Assembly: GCA_002428985.1 (NCBI GenBank)
Contig: DIYL01000048.1
Coordinates: forward strand, 62,001-126,000
Direction: 5' to 3'
Length of the DNA stretch: 64,000 bases
DNA from: Anaerolineales bacterium UBA6055
GTDB taxonomy: Bacteria; Chloroflexota; Anaerolineae; Aggregatilineales; Phototrophicaceae
Below, piece after piece: positions 43,215 to 52,135 of this stretch. Numbering within the stretch: position 1 is the stretch's first letter; every line of letters starts with the position of its first letter. The notes under the pieces are model-generated. The model saw nothing but the letters and a program-made list of their open reading frames with translations, was not told where the DNA came from and did no database searches. The translations under genes were made by a program, and so were the position numbers.

Positions 43215-43240
43215 GAGGGTGGGATATTGTTCCTGCCCTC
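43215..43240 (+). terminator. Hairpin after the GH99-like gene
   Basis: GAGGGTGGGA / TCCTGCCCTC, 10 bp with two G-U pairs and a 6-base loop, 18 bases after the stop. Short T-run. Confidence 0.55.
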
Positions 43241-43367
43241 TCATTAGAGATGAAGTATATGCATAGTATTCTTCATTGATTAATGACGATTTATTGTCGA
43301 ACTTTTTGAAAATAACGCAATTCAATTTCAGTAGATCATATAAATTCACTACTCCTTGGTATTTGCA

Positions 43368-44546
43368 TTAAACCCCGTAAATCGCTCTCGAGATGCGACG
43401 ATAAAAGTCTATTTCAGGTAGTTGCCTTTGCCTCACATCGCCAAATTGAAGATCAATCAGAATAGGAAACTCGTCGCCTTCTAGGAGTAATGGGTAAATT
43501 GGTTTGCCATAGCGTTTAGCCAATAATATCTCTTTATGTACCCATTCAGACGCCTCTGACTGTGGTGACATGATGACGATAACCGCCCCACAAGTTTCGA
43601 TTGCTGTATTGATTTCGCTAAACCAATGATCCCCGTGTTCAATATGATCATCAATCCATACAGTTAAGTGCCGTTCTGTAAGATCGTCGCGCAATATTTG
43701 AGCGTACTCTATATTACGTCTACTATAAGAGATAAATATATGAGGTATGTCTGCTAAAGCACGATCAAAACTACGAGAAAAATCTAAGATGGTGGGATAA
43801 CGGTCTAATGGAGTTAATGATAGAGCTTTATTGATTACGTCATCTACCGCTAATGGAATCTCAGCACGATAAGTTTGTAGACTTTTACTCTCCTGAATTG
43901 CGAATTTTGCTTCGAGCCTTTCTGTATCATTCGTCAATATATAGTAGGCGATGCTAGCTAAAGCATATTGATCGGTGTAAGCATTAGGAGCAACCTCTTG
44001 AAATCGCTCTGGAGACATAAATAATGGCACACCAGATATATTCGTTGATGATGTAACGGATAGCAACCCCGCAAGATAAAAATCTGCGATATATGCATTC
44101 CCAATCTCATCAACAAGGATGTTTATGGTTGCTGGATCACCATGATAGTAATTTTGAGTGTGAGCATAATCTAATGCGCTTGCAATTTGTGATATGATTG
44201 ACGCGATTTCTCGTAGTTGTAGCTTTCTTAATTTCATCAACGTATTAAGTGTATTGCCAAGAATATGCCTCGCAACAACATATTTTGTGTCTTCATGTTG
44301 TCCAAGATCGATAATAGGAACAATATTGGGGTGTTCAAGTGCCGAGGCTATCTTTGCTCCCGCTACAAGTGCATCTTGCCATAGATCATATTCATCAACA
44401 TTTGGGTTCACCACATGAATGGCAACTTCACGATCCAAGCTCGTCTGAATTGCAAGATAAGTCTGAATAATCAGATTATCGCTAATCAATTGTTTAACAT
44501 CATATTGCCCTAACGTTCTGCCTGATAAACTCTGTTCCATTGGCAA
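43368..44546 (-). CDS. Pseudokinase - TIR fusion protein
   Basis: 392 residues. The first 260 have the shape of a Hanks-type Ser/Thr kinase, but key residues are changed: no GxGxxG loop (LISDNLIIQTYLA), VAIK reads VAIH (His44 for the ATP-anchoring Lys), and DFG reads DFY (155-157). HGD (135-137) and Asn142 keep the catalytic-loop shape. So it is probably a pseudokinase. A TIR domain follows (268-392: HIFISYSRRNIEYAQIL; WVHKEI with Glu339). No membrane helix. It may bind phospho- or nucleotide signals and act through the TIR module; the partner is unknown. Confidence 0.75.
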   Translation of the reverse strand: MPMEQSLSGRTLGQYDVKQLISDNLIIQTYLAIQTSLDREVAIHVVNPNVDEYDLWQDALVAGAKIASALEHPNIVPIIDLGQHEDTKYVVARHILGNTLNTLMKLRKLQLREIASIISQIASALDYAHTQNYYHGDPATINILVDEIGNAYIADFYLAGLLSVTSSTNISGVPLFMSPERFQEVAPNAYTDQYALASIAYYILTNDTERLEAKFAIQESKSLQTYRAEIPLAVDDVINKALSLTPLDRYPTILDFSRSFDRALADIPHIFISYSRRNIEYAQILRDDLTERHLTVWIDDHIEHGDHWFSEINTAIETCGAVIVIMSPQSEASEWVHKEILLAKRYGKPIYPLLLEGDEFPILIDLQFGDVRQRQLPEIDFYRRISRAIYGV

Positions 44547-44626
44547 AGTCTCCTACAATCAATGAGATGTTATTTGAATTGTATCGTGTTTCTAGTTTGG
44601 TTGTGTTGGCGGGGGTATAAATGAAA

Positions 44627-44655
44627 GGGTGTTGTTTATAGTCTCAACAACACCC
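44627..44655 (-). terminator. Terminator of the BMP binding-protein gene
   Basis: GGGTGTTGTT / AACAACACCC, 10-bp perfect arms, 9-base loop, 32 bases beyond the stop; T-rich tract when read leftwards. Confidence 0.75.
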
Positions 44656-44686
44656 CTACGCAATTCGTTTCTACTATCGGATGGAA

Positions 44687-45781
44687 TTAGTCATCAGCTT
44701 CTTCGGTTGCTGCTGGTTCTTCTTCCATGTCCTCTTCGCCCATGTCTTCCATGTCGTCGATCAATTGGCCGGTGACAAAGTCGACACCGGTTTCGATTTC
44801 TTCTGTGCCGAGCCCTTCAAGGATAGCGGTAACTTCTTCAGTAACTTCTTCTGGTACGTCGGCGTCATGTGCTTCAGCAAATCCGATACCTTCATTTTCT
44901 ACAGAGAGAACATAAATTGGTCCGGGGAATTCACCCTCAATTGCTGCTTCGATCATATCGTAGACACCATTATCAACACGCTTAATTGCGCTGGTAATCA
45001 AGAATTCTGAACCTGGGGTTTCACCTTCGCCAAATGTGGTGAAGTATTCATCTTGATCAACACCAATTACCATCACATCTTGTTGCGCTGCTTGTAAGAT
45101 ACCACCGGATCCAGTTGGTCCACCTGCACCAAAGATGACATCTGCACCTTCACCAATGAATTGTTCTGCTGCTGCCGATCCCAGATCAGGTGCTTGGAAA
45201 TCTGGAATATAAACACCGAGTGCTTCAATATCTGGGTTGACATACATTGCACCTTGTTCGAAACCATTACGGAAGCGAACAACAGGTGGAATATCAATAC
45301 CATAGACACCAGCGACTGTGCCTGTTTCACTCATAAGAGCAGCCATTGCACCAGCGAGAAATCCGGCTTGATCTTCACGGAACTGTAGACCGACAAGGTT
45401 TGCAATGCCTTCATCTTCGAAGAATGCATCGACACCAATGAACCATTTGTCAGGGTTCGCGATGGCAGCCGCCTTGGTATCATCTGCCAACAAGAAGCCG
45501 ACTGTGATAATAATTTCGAAGCCTTCTTCAACACAGGTGTTGATGTTGGCAGCGTAGTCGGTTTGTGCTTGTGTTTCGATGAAATCCGTCGCAAGGTCAA
45601 ATTCTTCTGCTGCACGTGTCATGCCTTCAAAGGCAAATTGGTTGAATGTACCGTCGTTAACTTTACCAAGATCTGTTACCAGACAAACACTCTCTGGCTC
45701 TTGTGCTTGAATCATGCCGATGCCCATAGTGGCTAACATGCCGAGAACAATGGTTAAGCGTAATAATACTTTGAAGTTCAC
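44687..45781 (-). CDS. BMP/PnrA-family substrate-binding protein
   Basis: Purine-nucleoside-type ABC binding protein. Start placed at GTG 45781, since AAAGGAG precedes it and the signal peptide (NFKVLLRLTIVLGMLATMGI, cleaved near AQ-EPE) then begins directly; an upstream ATG at 45823 adds 14 residues. 364 residues with VCLVTDLGKVNDGTFNQFAF, FREDQAGFLAGAMAAL and the GAGGPTGSGGIL box of BMP proteins. The acidic C-terminus (DMGEEDMEEEPAATEEADD) is unusual and probably disordered. No permease or ATPase gene is adjacent, so it is an orphan unless the transporter lies elsewhere. Confidence 0.88.
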   Translation of the reverse strand: MNFKVLLRLTIVLGMLATMGIGMIQAQEPESVCLVTDLGKVNDGTFNQFAFEGMTRAAEEFDLATDFIETQAQTDYAANINTCVEEGFEIIITVGFLLADDTKAAAIANPDKWFIGVDAFFEDEGIANLVGLQFREDQAGFLAGAMAALMSETGTVAGVYGIDIPPVVRFRNGFEQGAMYVNPDIEALGVYIPDFQAPDLGSAAAEQFIGEGADVIFGAGGPTGSGGILQAAQQDVMVIGVDQDEYFTTFGEGETPGSEFLITSAIKRVDNGVYDMIEAAIEGEFPGPIYVLSVENEGIGFAEAHDADVPEEVTEEVTAILEGLGTEEIETGVDFVTGQLIDDMEDMGEEDMEEEPAATEEADD

Positions 45782-45974
45782 AAAATTCTCCTTTTGCATA
45801 GTTGATCGAAGCAAGCATAACATGTTGTCAAACTTTGAACAACGGACTTTATAAAGGTCTTAATGTTATGATGCAATAAATCATAATTAGTGGATTTTTG
45901 ATGAATTTGGAACAAATCACATCTAACTGTCGTTTACTGCATAACAGGATATGATGAGTAAACGAGGAAAGACC

Positions 45975-47441
45975 ATGAAAATCCGATTTCTCTTATTAAT
46001 GATGATCGCAGGGCTCGCAGTTGGATGTAGTGCATTTTTTGAACCACTAGATAGCGTTAGCCGTGATGAATATGCACCCGAAAGCGAAATTATCGAGGTC
46101 GAAGAAGAAGCAACCGAGCGACGATCGTCTAGTGAGGATAGAGTTGACGAGCCGTTACCGTCGCCTCCCATTGATATGGATGAGGCTGAGGGTTATTACG
46201 ACAGTGATATTGTTGAGTTACCGGATGTTGGCGGCGGTGGAGCTGGCGGTGATGGTGGTAGTAGTTATGGTGGTGGCGCACCTGCTGGTGATGATAGTAT
46301 TTATGGAGCAGATTTCGATGGTGAATACGCTGTCGAAAGTGATTTTGCGACAACAAGTGCTTATGCCCCTGAAGTACAACAAATCTCACCTCTCAAAGCT
46401 GGCGAGATTGATGACAATGCCGAATGGGATGATTATCTACTCTACCGTCAGGAATCCTTAGATAACTTTGGTGATTGGGTAAACGATGTCGATGTGACCG
46501 GGCGACGCATTATCACAGTGACTGATAGCGAGGGATTGCCTGTGCTTGGTGCAACAGTTTCGGTTACGATTGGGGATACACTTGTCAGCCAAACACGGAC
46601 TTATGCCGACGGGCGGACACTCTATTTATCAAACGCAAATCCTGATCCCCAAGCGAACGGCGATATGATTATCTCCGTAGAAAAAGATGGGATAACAGCA
46701 TCGCTCAATATGAGTTTGGTACGGATGGCAGGACCGCACGTTGACTTTGTGCTTGATATGGAGCAAAACCGTGCCAGCGTGCAATTAGACGTTGTGTTCT
46801 TATTGGATGCAACCGGTAGTATGTCCGATGAAATTGGGCAATTACAAGAAAATATCCTGAGCATCAGCCGTCAGATTGACGAGATGGGGGATGTTGATGT
46901 ACGTTATGGCCTCGTACATTATCGTGATCGTGAGGATGCCTATATTACACAGGTACATGACTTCACTCCGGATGTCACACAATTTCAAGCAGATCTCAAT
47001 AGTGTACGGGCTGATGGCGGTGGCGATAATCCTGAGTCATTAAATGCAGGGTTGCACGATGCATTGCACAGTGTTGAATGGCGTGGTGCAAATACAATTA
47101 AACTGGTCTTCCTCGTTGCTGATGCACCACCACATCTCGATTATCCGGATGATTATAATTATGCCGAAGAAATGCTCTATGCGAGTGATCGTGGTATCAA
47201 GATTCATCCGATTGCATCCAGTGGGCTTGATGCTGTTGGTGAATATATCTTCCGTCAAATTGGACAGACCACCATGGGACGTTTCATCTTCCTGACATAT
47301 TCGGGCGGTGTAGCGGGTGAAGCTGGTGATGAACGTCCTGACCTTGCGGCATCTGAGCAAGATTATACTGTCGATTTTCTTGATGGGTTGGTCGTACAAC
47401 TAGTCGAAGACGAAATCAATGCTTTCAAAGGTCTGCAATAA
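45975..47441 (+). CDS. VWA-domain lipoprotein
   Basis: 488 residues from ATG 45975 (GAGGA upstream). Signal peptide with lipobox LAVGC (Cys18), then a Gly/Asp-rich disordered stretch (GGGGAGGDGGSSYGGG). A von Willebrand factor A domain spans about 280-480: DVVFLLDATGSMSDE is the metal-ion-dependent adhesion site and LVADAPPHLDYPDD is the second site. Probably a surface adhesin or assembly protein. A REP-like palindrome follows. Confidence 0.8.
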   Translation: MKIRFLLLMMIAGLAVGCSAFFEPLDSVSRDEYAPESEIIEVEEEATERRSSSEDRVDEPLPSPPIDMDEAEGYYDSDIVELPDVGGGGAGGDGGSSYGGGAPAGDDSIYGADFDGEYAVESDFATTSAYAPEVQQISPLKAGEIDDNAEWDDYLLYRQESLDNFGDWVNDVDVTGRRIITVTDSEGLPVLGATVSVTIGDTLVSQTRTYADGRTLYLSNANPDPQANGDMIISVEKDGITASLNMSLVRMAGPHVDFVLDMEQNRASVQLDVVFLLDATGSMSDEIGQLQENILSISRQIDEMGDVDVRYGLVHYRDREDAYITQVHDFTPDVTQFQADLNSVRADGGGDNPESLNAGLHDALHSVEWRGANTIKLVFLVADAPPHLDYPDDYNYAEEMLYASDRGIKIHPIASSGLDAVGEYIFRQIGQTTMGRFIFLTYSGGVAGEAGDERPDLAASEQDYTVDFLDGLVVQLVEDEINAFKGLQ

Positions 47442-47450
47442 CCTCATATT

Positions 47451-47476
47451 TAGGACGGGTATCATTGCCCGTCCTA
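47451..47476. repeat. REP-like intergenic palindrome
   Basis: TAGGACGGG / CCCGTCCTA, 9-bp perfect arms around 8 bases, between convergent genes. Confidence 0.6.
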
Positions 47477-47492
47477 CGATTTTGCATCTGTC

Positions 47493-48101
47493 TTATGTGT
47501 TTACGATGGCTGCGATAAAAACTAAGCTACATACAAACAATGGTAAGATCATTCCGAATAGTATAAACACAATTCTATAGTAGGGATTGCGCGGTGGGAT
47601 GCGGATACCTCGGCGTAAGCTCTCGCGATAAACAGGCCGTACCGCTTTACTCAGTGGGACATCGTACCATGTGGGTTCGGCGGGTTGCACCATATGAGTT
47701 GATTCCCGCGATGCTGATTGCTCTCGGACACGACGGTTTTGAGGCTTACCCAATTGTTTGATTTCGGCAAGTTGTGCTGGTGATAAACTAAACCACTCCC
47801 CTCGTTTACGAGATTTTGCATAACGATCATGCAAATACCGTTCTGCATCAACCGCGTGATTCGTGCGGAAGATATAGATGACTTCTGTTTTGAACGGTAA
47901 CTTCACCCCGAAGTTATTCAAACGACGCCGAGGATGGTTGGTGCGCCCGATTTTGTAGCGTTGGCTAATTTCGATGTCTTTAAAGATATAAACGTATCCA
48001 GCAGGGGCTTCTAGGCGCGGTAAATCTTCATACCCTTCTACAGGAACGCTGTGAAAAGTTGTACGCTTTGATTGAATCTGGTCTTGTAGGTTTTTGAGCA
48101 T
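47493..48101 (-). CDS. T5orf172 (GIY-YIG-like) protein with membrane anchor
   Basis: 202 residues. The N-terminal 110 hold a T5orf172/MUG113-type GIY-YIG-related fold (GYVYIFKDIEISQRYKIGRTNHPRRRLNNF, then AVDAERYLHDRYA). In active nucleases the two strands and an Arg are catalytic; the Arg-rich segment KIGRTNHPRRRL is kept. A C-terminal membrane helix (IVFILFGMILPLFVCSLVFI) is unusual for a DNA endonuclease. Nuclease activity is unproven, and the protein could be a membrane-linked binding module. Confidence 0.65.
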   Translation of the reverse strand: MLKNLQDQIQSKRTTFHSVPVEGYEDLPRLEAPAGYVYIFKDIEISQRYKIGRTNHPRRRLNNFGVKLPFKTEVIYIFRTNHAVDAERYLHDRYAKSRKRGEWFSLSPAQLAEIKQLGKPQNRRVREQSASRESTHMVQPAEPTWYDVPLSKAVRPVYRESLRRGIRIPPRNPYYRIVFILFGMILPLFVCSLVFIAAIVNT

Positions 48102-48284
48102 TGTTGTCTATACGATGGTTGTTCAATATATATTGATCATTAGTATAACCAAGAAGCCTAAATGGAAAATTAAGATGCTCGAGTCGATAAACGAATCATT
48201 TAGAATTTGTGTCATAATAGGTCATAGAAATTTTTAAAAGTTCACAACAAGATGAGTAATTCATCAAAATAGCGATTTTATGCC

Positions 48285-48313
48285 TTGATTATCCGATTGT
48301 GATTAGATATACT
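48285..48313 (+). promoter_or_regulatory. Promoter of tRNA-Lys
   Basis: TTGATT (48285-48290), 17-base spacer, TATACT (48308-48313), 14 bases before the mature tRNA. Confidence 0.75.
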
Positions 48314-48327
48314 CTTTAGGCTTTAGT

Positions 48328-48399
48328 GGGCACGTGGCGCAATGGCAGCGCAGTTGACTTTTAATCAATTGGTTGCAGGTTCGAATCCTGCCGTGCTCA
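48328..48399 (+). tRNA. tRNA-Lys (anticodon TTT)
   Basis: Cloverleaf with acceptor GGGCACG/CGTGCTC (one G-U pair), anticodon stem GTTGA/TCAAT, loop CTTTTAA (anticodon TTT), TTCGAAT T-loop, discriminator A, no encoded CCA. It marks the left border of the AT-rich accessory island, a common integration position. Confidence 0.95.
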
Positions 48400-48408
48400 C
48401 CTAACAGA

Positions 48409-48432
48409 AACCAGCCAATGCGCTGGTTTTTT
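48409..48432 (+). terminator. Terminator after tRNA-Lys
   Basis: AACCAGC / GCTGGTT stem with a 6-base loop and a six-T run, 10 bases after the tRNA. Confidence 0.8.
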
Positions 48433-48473
48433 GTTTTCCTCGATACTTTTACTCTACTGTCACCAAGTACTTT

Positions 48474-49274
48474 TTACGTAAATCTAGCATAGAAACCATC
48501 CATAGAAACAGGAAATAGACGTACAAGTTTATCTAAAATCTGAGCGTCAATTCCCACAAGAATACGCTTTTGCTTTCTAGCCATACCTTTGATAATCACT
48601 TTTGCTGCCTCTTCGGATGTCATTGCTTCCATTGCTCTTTTCATTTTTTTTACGCTATCTTTAGCATTATCAGATGCAACGACGGTGTTTGAAATATTTG
48701 TCTTTACTCCTGCAGGGTGCACTGATGATACATTGATATTGGTATCTCGTAACTCTACTCGTAATGAGTCTGTAAAACCTCTTACTGCAAACTTAGATGA
48801 TGCATAAGAACTATAATTCCTTAACCCAATCAAACCGTCTGCACTATTGATATTCGCTATCCATGCTTCTGGACTTTTCTTTAGATATGGCAAAAACTCT
48901 TTACAACCATATAGTACGCCATAGAAATTTATGTCCATAGTTTTTTTATAGTCCTCATAATCACCATCTTCAATGGAATGCAGATGTATTATCGCTGCAT
49001 TATTAATAACTATATCTACCTGACTGTGATCGGAGACAACCTGTTTAACAAACTGTTGATAGGCAGTTAGATCAGAAACATCTACTACATAAGTCGTTAC
49101 TTGGCTAGGATTTTCTAGAGATGCAACTGTTTTTTCTAGTCCATCCTGATTGATATCAGCTAGTGCTAGTCTAGTGCCATAAGAAGCCATTTGTTGTGCT
49201 AAATCTCGACCAATACCATTCCCTGCACCTGTAATGACAGCCACCTTATTTCTAAAGCCATGAAAATTTTTCAT
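48474..49274 (-). CDS. Short-chain dehydrogenase/reductase (SDR 1)
   Basis: 266-residue classical SDR: TGAGNGIG nucleotide loop, NNAA segment, and active site with Ser upstream and YASSK (Tyr-x-x-x-Lys). NAD(P)-dependent oxidoreductase; substrate unknown (hydroxysteroid- or lipid-like chain is common for this subgroup). It lies 56 bp after the TetR gene in leftward order and is probably the last gene of the TetR-controlled transcript. The region is visibly more AT-rich than the 22-47 kb genes. Confidence 0.88.
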   Translation of the reverse strand: MKNFHGFRNKVAVITGAGNGIGRDLAQQMASYGTRLALADINQDGLEKTVASLENPSQVTTYVVDVSDLTAYQQFVKQVVSDHSQVDIVINNAAIIHLHSIEDGDYEDYKKTMDINFYGVLYGCKEFLPYLKKSPEAWIANINSADGLIGLRNYSSYASSKFAVRGFTDSLRVELRDTNINVSSVHPAGVKTNISNTVVASDNAKDSVKKMKRAMEAMTSEEAAKVIIKGMARKQKRILVGIDAQILDKLVRLFPVSMDGFYARFT

Positions 49275-49330
49275 ATCTTTCTCGTATAATAGTTAATCAT
49301 ACGCTCCTTTTATTTGCATTGATTTTGAAG

Positions 49331-49957
49331 TTAATCATGTCCATCTGCGAGATAGCCCTTACAAACGGACTCAATTTTTCGCTTAAAGCGACTCATAAAC
49401 TCATCATGTGTTATGGTGTCGCCGTTCACAAAAATAATTATTTCAAATAGGAATGTTGATAATATATTTTCCGTCAATTCTTGCGTGTCTGTTTCCTCAA
49501 TAAACAGTCCATTTTCTTTTAACTCGTCTAGCAACTCTTTACATTTAGCAATGTATTTGAAATCAATTTCAGTCATTGCTTTGAAAGAATCCGGAGATTT
49601 TCTTGCCAGACTAATCAACGCTATACTTAACTCACTGATCATGGATTTAGACCAGTCGAATACAGGGTTATATAACTGAACAAGGTAATTAAATATTATC
49701 TCTGGTGCGGTTTCGTTTTTACTGTATCTAAACTCGGCATCTTGATTATCAATATCAAACTCAGATGTCACTACGCTCAAAAATAAGTCATTTTTATCTT
49801 TGAAGTAATTAAATAGTGTTCCCTCACCAATACCAACCTGCTTCACAATTTCTCTTGTGCTTGTTTTAACGAACCCCTTACTAAAAAATAGCTTTCTTGA
49901 CACATCAATGATATTTTGTCTGATCTCATCTTGCTTTGATTTGCTGATTCTTGGCAT
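49331..49957 (-). CDS. TetR-family transcriptional regulator
   Basis: 208 residues. N-terminal DNA-binding domain with the HTH segment TSTREIVKQVGIGEGTLFNYFKDK, typical TetR spacing. The C-terminal two thirds form the ligand and dimer domain. Regulates, by inference, the adjacent SDR genes through paired AAAATGAG-type palindromes at 51167-51208. A single AAAATGAG half-site also lies just upstream of its own start (49976-49983 on the opposite strand). A decayed copy of its C-terminal end lies at 50969-51146. Confidence 0.88.
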   Translation of the reverse strand: MPRISKSKQDEIRQNIIDVSRKLFFSKGFVKTSTREIVKQVGIGEGTLFNYFKDKNDLFLSVVTSEFDIDNQDAEFRYSKNETAPEIIFNYLVQLYNPVFDWSKSMISELSIALISLARKSPDSFKAMTEIDFKYIAKCKELLDELKENGLFIEETDTQELTENILSTFLFEIIIFVNGDTITHDEFMSRFKRKIESVCKGYLADGHD

Positions 49958-50101
49958 ATGCTTTTTCTCAGGAAGCTCATTTTGTTGTACGATTATCTGT
50001 ATAACTTATATTTAAGAAGGACGGTTGTCCATAACTTTCATTCGATAGAAGATGTGTCTAGGACAAACGAAAATGATTTCATTAGTATGGCTTGGTCAGC
50101 A

Positions 50102-50953
50102 TTATTTACTGAACATTCTCAAAAGTAGCTTATCGACTAATCCATAACCGAAGTAATGACGCACAAAAATCGCGATTTTGGCATCGAAACTTGAATGATA
50201 CCGGCGTTTTGGTTTTTTTGCTGTGATGGCATGTAAGATGTCTTTTGCAATCTTACTGGGAGGTGCAGCTGTAGCAAAATCCTCATCCAGCACTCTTCGA
50301 AAGGCTCGTATCATATCTAAATAGGGTTTGGCATCGGGGTGTTGCTCTGCCATTTCAAGATAGTTTACACTACCACCGGAAATATTCGTTGCAGTCGTTC
50401 CTGGCTCAATCAGAGAGACTTGGATTCCAAACATTTTTAACTCCATCCGAAGAGAATCACCAATCGCTTGTTGAGCGTGTTTTGTAGCACAATACCAACT
50501 AGCAAGTGGCATTGCGACTTGACCTGCTGGTGACGATGTGATGACGATCCGCCCTGATCCCTGTTGTCGCATATGCGGTATTACTGCATTTATAAGCCGA
50601 GTTGTACCGAACAGATTCACATCAACTATTTTCTGAGCCTCCTTAATGTCTACGATTTCCATAGGTCCTAGAGAACTGTAGCCTGCATTGGCAACGATAA
50701 CATCAATATGACCTTGCTCGCTTATTACAGTATCCACCGCAGCCTGCACTTCTTGGTCGGAGCATACATCCATTTGGAGTGGGTGGAAAGCAACATGATT
50801 AATAGTTTTAAGTTCTACTTGAGCGTTGTCTAAATCCCCACCATATACAACAAAACCATTTTCTAAGAGCATCTCGGCTGATGCGCGACCAATTCCTCTA
50901 GCTGCACCAGTAATTAGTACTACCTTATTATCAGAGTGCTTGTGATTTTTCAT
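50102..50953 (-). CDS. Short-chain dehydrogenase/reductase (SDR 2)
   Basis: 283-residue classical SDR: TGAARGIG, ANAG and YCATK active site. Its C-terminus has a basic FDAKIAIFVRHYFG stretch. It differs from SDR 1 in sequence (unequal loops, different C-terminus), so it is not a recent duplicate. Its start is 16 bases below the remnant of a second TetR gene, suggesting that a former TetR-SDR pair preceded the TetR-SDR 1 pair. Confidence 0.88.
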   Translation of the reverse strand: MKNHKHSDNKVVLITGAARGIGRASAEMLLENGFVVYGGDLDNAQVELKTINHVAFHPLQMDVCSDQEVQAAVDTVISEQGHIDVIVANAGYSSLGPMEIVDIKEAQKIVDVNLFGTTRLINAVIPHMRQQGSGRIVITSSPAGQVAMPLASWYCATKHAQQAIGDSLRMELKMFGIQVSLIEPGTTATNISGGSVNYLEMAEQHPDAKPYLDMIRAFRRVLDEDFATAAPPSKIAKDILHAITAKKPKRRYHSSFDAKIAIFVRHYFGYGLVDKLLLRMFSK

Positions 50954-50968
50954 ATTTCACCACCTTAA

Positions 50969-51146
50969 TCAAATATAGATCACTGTTATTTGCAAACTAG
51001 CTTCTGTTTCTCTTTTAAAGCGTCTCATTGTTTCATCGCAAGTCATTTCTGAATCATACATATAGATAATCACTTCAAAAGAAAAGCTGATTAAATATTT
51101 CAGTCAATTCTTGTATGCTTGTCTCTGCTATGAATCTTTTTATCTA
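50969..51146 (-). pseudogene. Remnant of a second TetR-family regulator (C-terminal end)
   Basis: On the minus strand, two frames together match the last 50 residues of the intact TetR next door: FIAETSIQELTE then, after a frameshift, FEVIIYMYDSEMTCDETM and RRFKRETEA, against FIEETDTQELTE, FEIIIFVNGDTITHDEFM and SRFKRKIES. The N-terminal two thirds, including the HTH, are gone; only about 20 bases separate the fragment from the operator sites. A TetR gene that lost its body but kept its promoter. Confidence 0.75.
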
Positions 51147-51166
51147 GCAATATAGTTATGAAAGTT

Positions 51167-51213
51167 AAAATGAGCATGCTCATATATTAAAATGAGCACA
51201 CTCATTTTGTCAA
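51167..51213 (-). promoter_or_regulatory. TetR-type promoter with tandem operators
   Basis: Two palindromes, AAAATGAG-CACA-CTCATTTT (51189-51208, perfect 8-4-8) and AAAATGAG-CATG-CTCATATA (51167-51186), are centred 22 bp apart, two helical turns. On the minus strand TTGACA (51213-51208) and a -10 (TAATAT or TTAATA) bracket the first operator, while the second lies over the start region. Repressor bound here would block the leftward transcript through SDR 2, TetR and SDR 1. Confidence 0.75.
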
Positions 51214-51271
51214 GTATCTTTCGATCAAAATAATAATCGCTATGTGACAGATTGACACATTGACAGATTAT

Positions 51272-51511
51272 TTATTTGTCACCGGACGCGACAGATTGTT
51301 GACTTAATCGATAGGCTTCCGGTTGACGACCGCGACGGCCACCTTCAGCCAGATAGCGTTCAACAAGACCATCTTGTTCGAGTGCTTTGAGTGCTTCAAC
51401 CACAGGTTTGCGAGAGGAACGCAAAGCACGATAGATGTCACGGACGGTGGCATTGCCATTGGCAGAGCGAAGAAGTCCGAGGATGCGTTTTTCAAGCCGA
51501 ATTTCTTCATT
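51272..51511 (-). pseudogene. Winged-helix fragment of a replicon protein
   Basis: The minus-strand frame ending at TAA 51274-51272 encodes a typical winged helix: LEKRILGLLRSANGNATVRD, then ALRSSRKPVVEALKALEQDG, LVERYLAEGGRRGRQP, EAYRLSQQ. Such modules end primase/helicase-type proteins (DUF3987-like) of plasmids and integrative elements. A stop codon lies a few tens of codons upstream and no body of the protein is present. The alternative frame across the same bases gives an implausible protein. Remnant of a mobile element. Confidence 0.6.
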
Positions 51512-51725
51512 TCGAGTTGTATGGCTACATTTTGATAAATAAGATACCAGAACATTTGACGATAGAGAGATTTCATCACTACAAGACTATGTTAAATTAG
51601 CCACTTATATTTAAAATATTTAAGTAATATTACAAATAAACAATTATGTAACAGAGCATGTAAAAAGCCGTTCACTCGAAATTGGGAACTTATTCGAAAC
51701 TGCTTTTGAAGGGGAGAATAGGCAC

Positions 51726-51751
51726 AAAAAAGCGACGCTTTCACGCCGCTT
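51726..51751 (-). terminator. Rho-independent terminator of the SSB pseudogene
   Basis: AAGCGGCG / CGTCGCTT (8 bp, one G-U) with a 6-base loop and a run of six Ts when read leftwards, 27 bases beyond the SSB stop. Confidence 0.75.
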
Positions 51752-51777
51752 GTGTATGAGGATGGTGTTCACTCATT

Positions 51778-52135
51778 CTAAAACGGAATTTGTTCCTGTT
51801 GGGTATCATTCGCTTCAACCCGATCCAGCAAGGTGATACAGCTGGCATCAAGATCAAGGCTGACACGTGCTTCACCGTTCTGGTCAATCCATGCGCTCGG
51901 ACGTAGCCACGAAGTTTCGCATTGAATGAGGGACGATTTACGGACTTATTTGATGAACACATCACCTAGGCCATTCCACGCGTTGACCCGTTAACCAGAG
52001 CGTTTGTTGCTTGCCATTGCTGGTCTTGCGATTGATTGCGAGACTGAAGCTAACAACACGCTGTTCGCCAACTTCTTTCACCTGCGGTTCACTGCCAAAA
52101 AATCCGGTTACTTGTACGCTGATACTATTGCCCAT
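51778..52135 (-). pseudogene. ssb: Single-stranded DNA-binding protein gene, frameshifted
   Basis: A clear SSB OB-fold opens at ATG 52135 behind GGAGG: NSISVQVTGFFGSEPQVKEV, GEQRVVSFSLAINRKTSNGK, QQTLWL. It then breaks (frame ends WPR-stop), continues as GLGDVFIK in another frame, and ends in a third frame with SAWIDQNGEARVSLDLDASC and a C-terminal EQIPF resembling the DDDIPF tail. At least two frameshifts are needed, so it is probably a decayed mobile-element SSB unless the assembly is wrong. Confidence 0.8.

Noticed and set aside
43368..44546. Active Ser/Thr protein kinase
   Set aside because: The ATP-anchoring Lys is His, the glycine loop is missing and DFG reads DFY.
51304..51579. Open frame of 91 residues on the minus strand
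   Set aside because: It is the wrong frame; the alternative frame over the same bases encodes a convincing winged helix ending at 51272.
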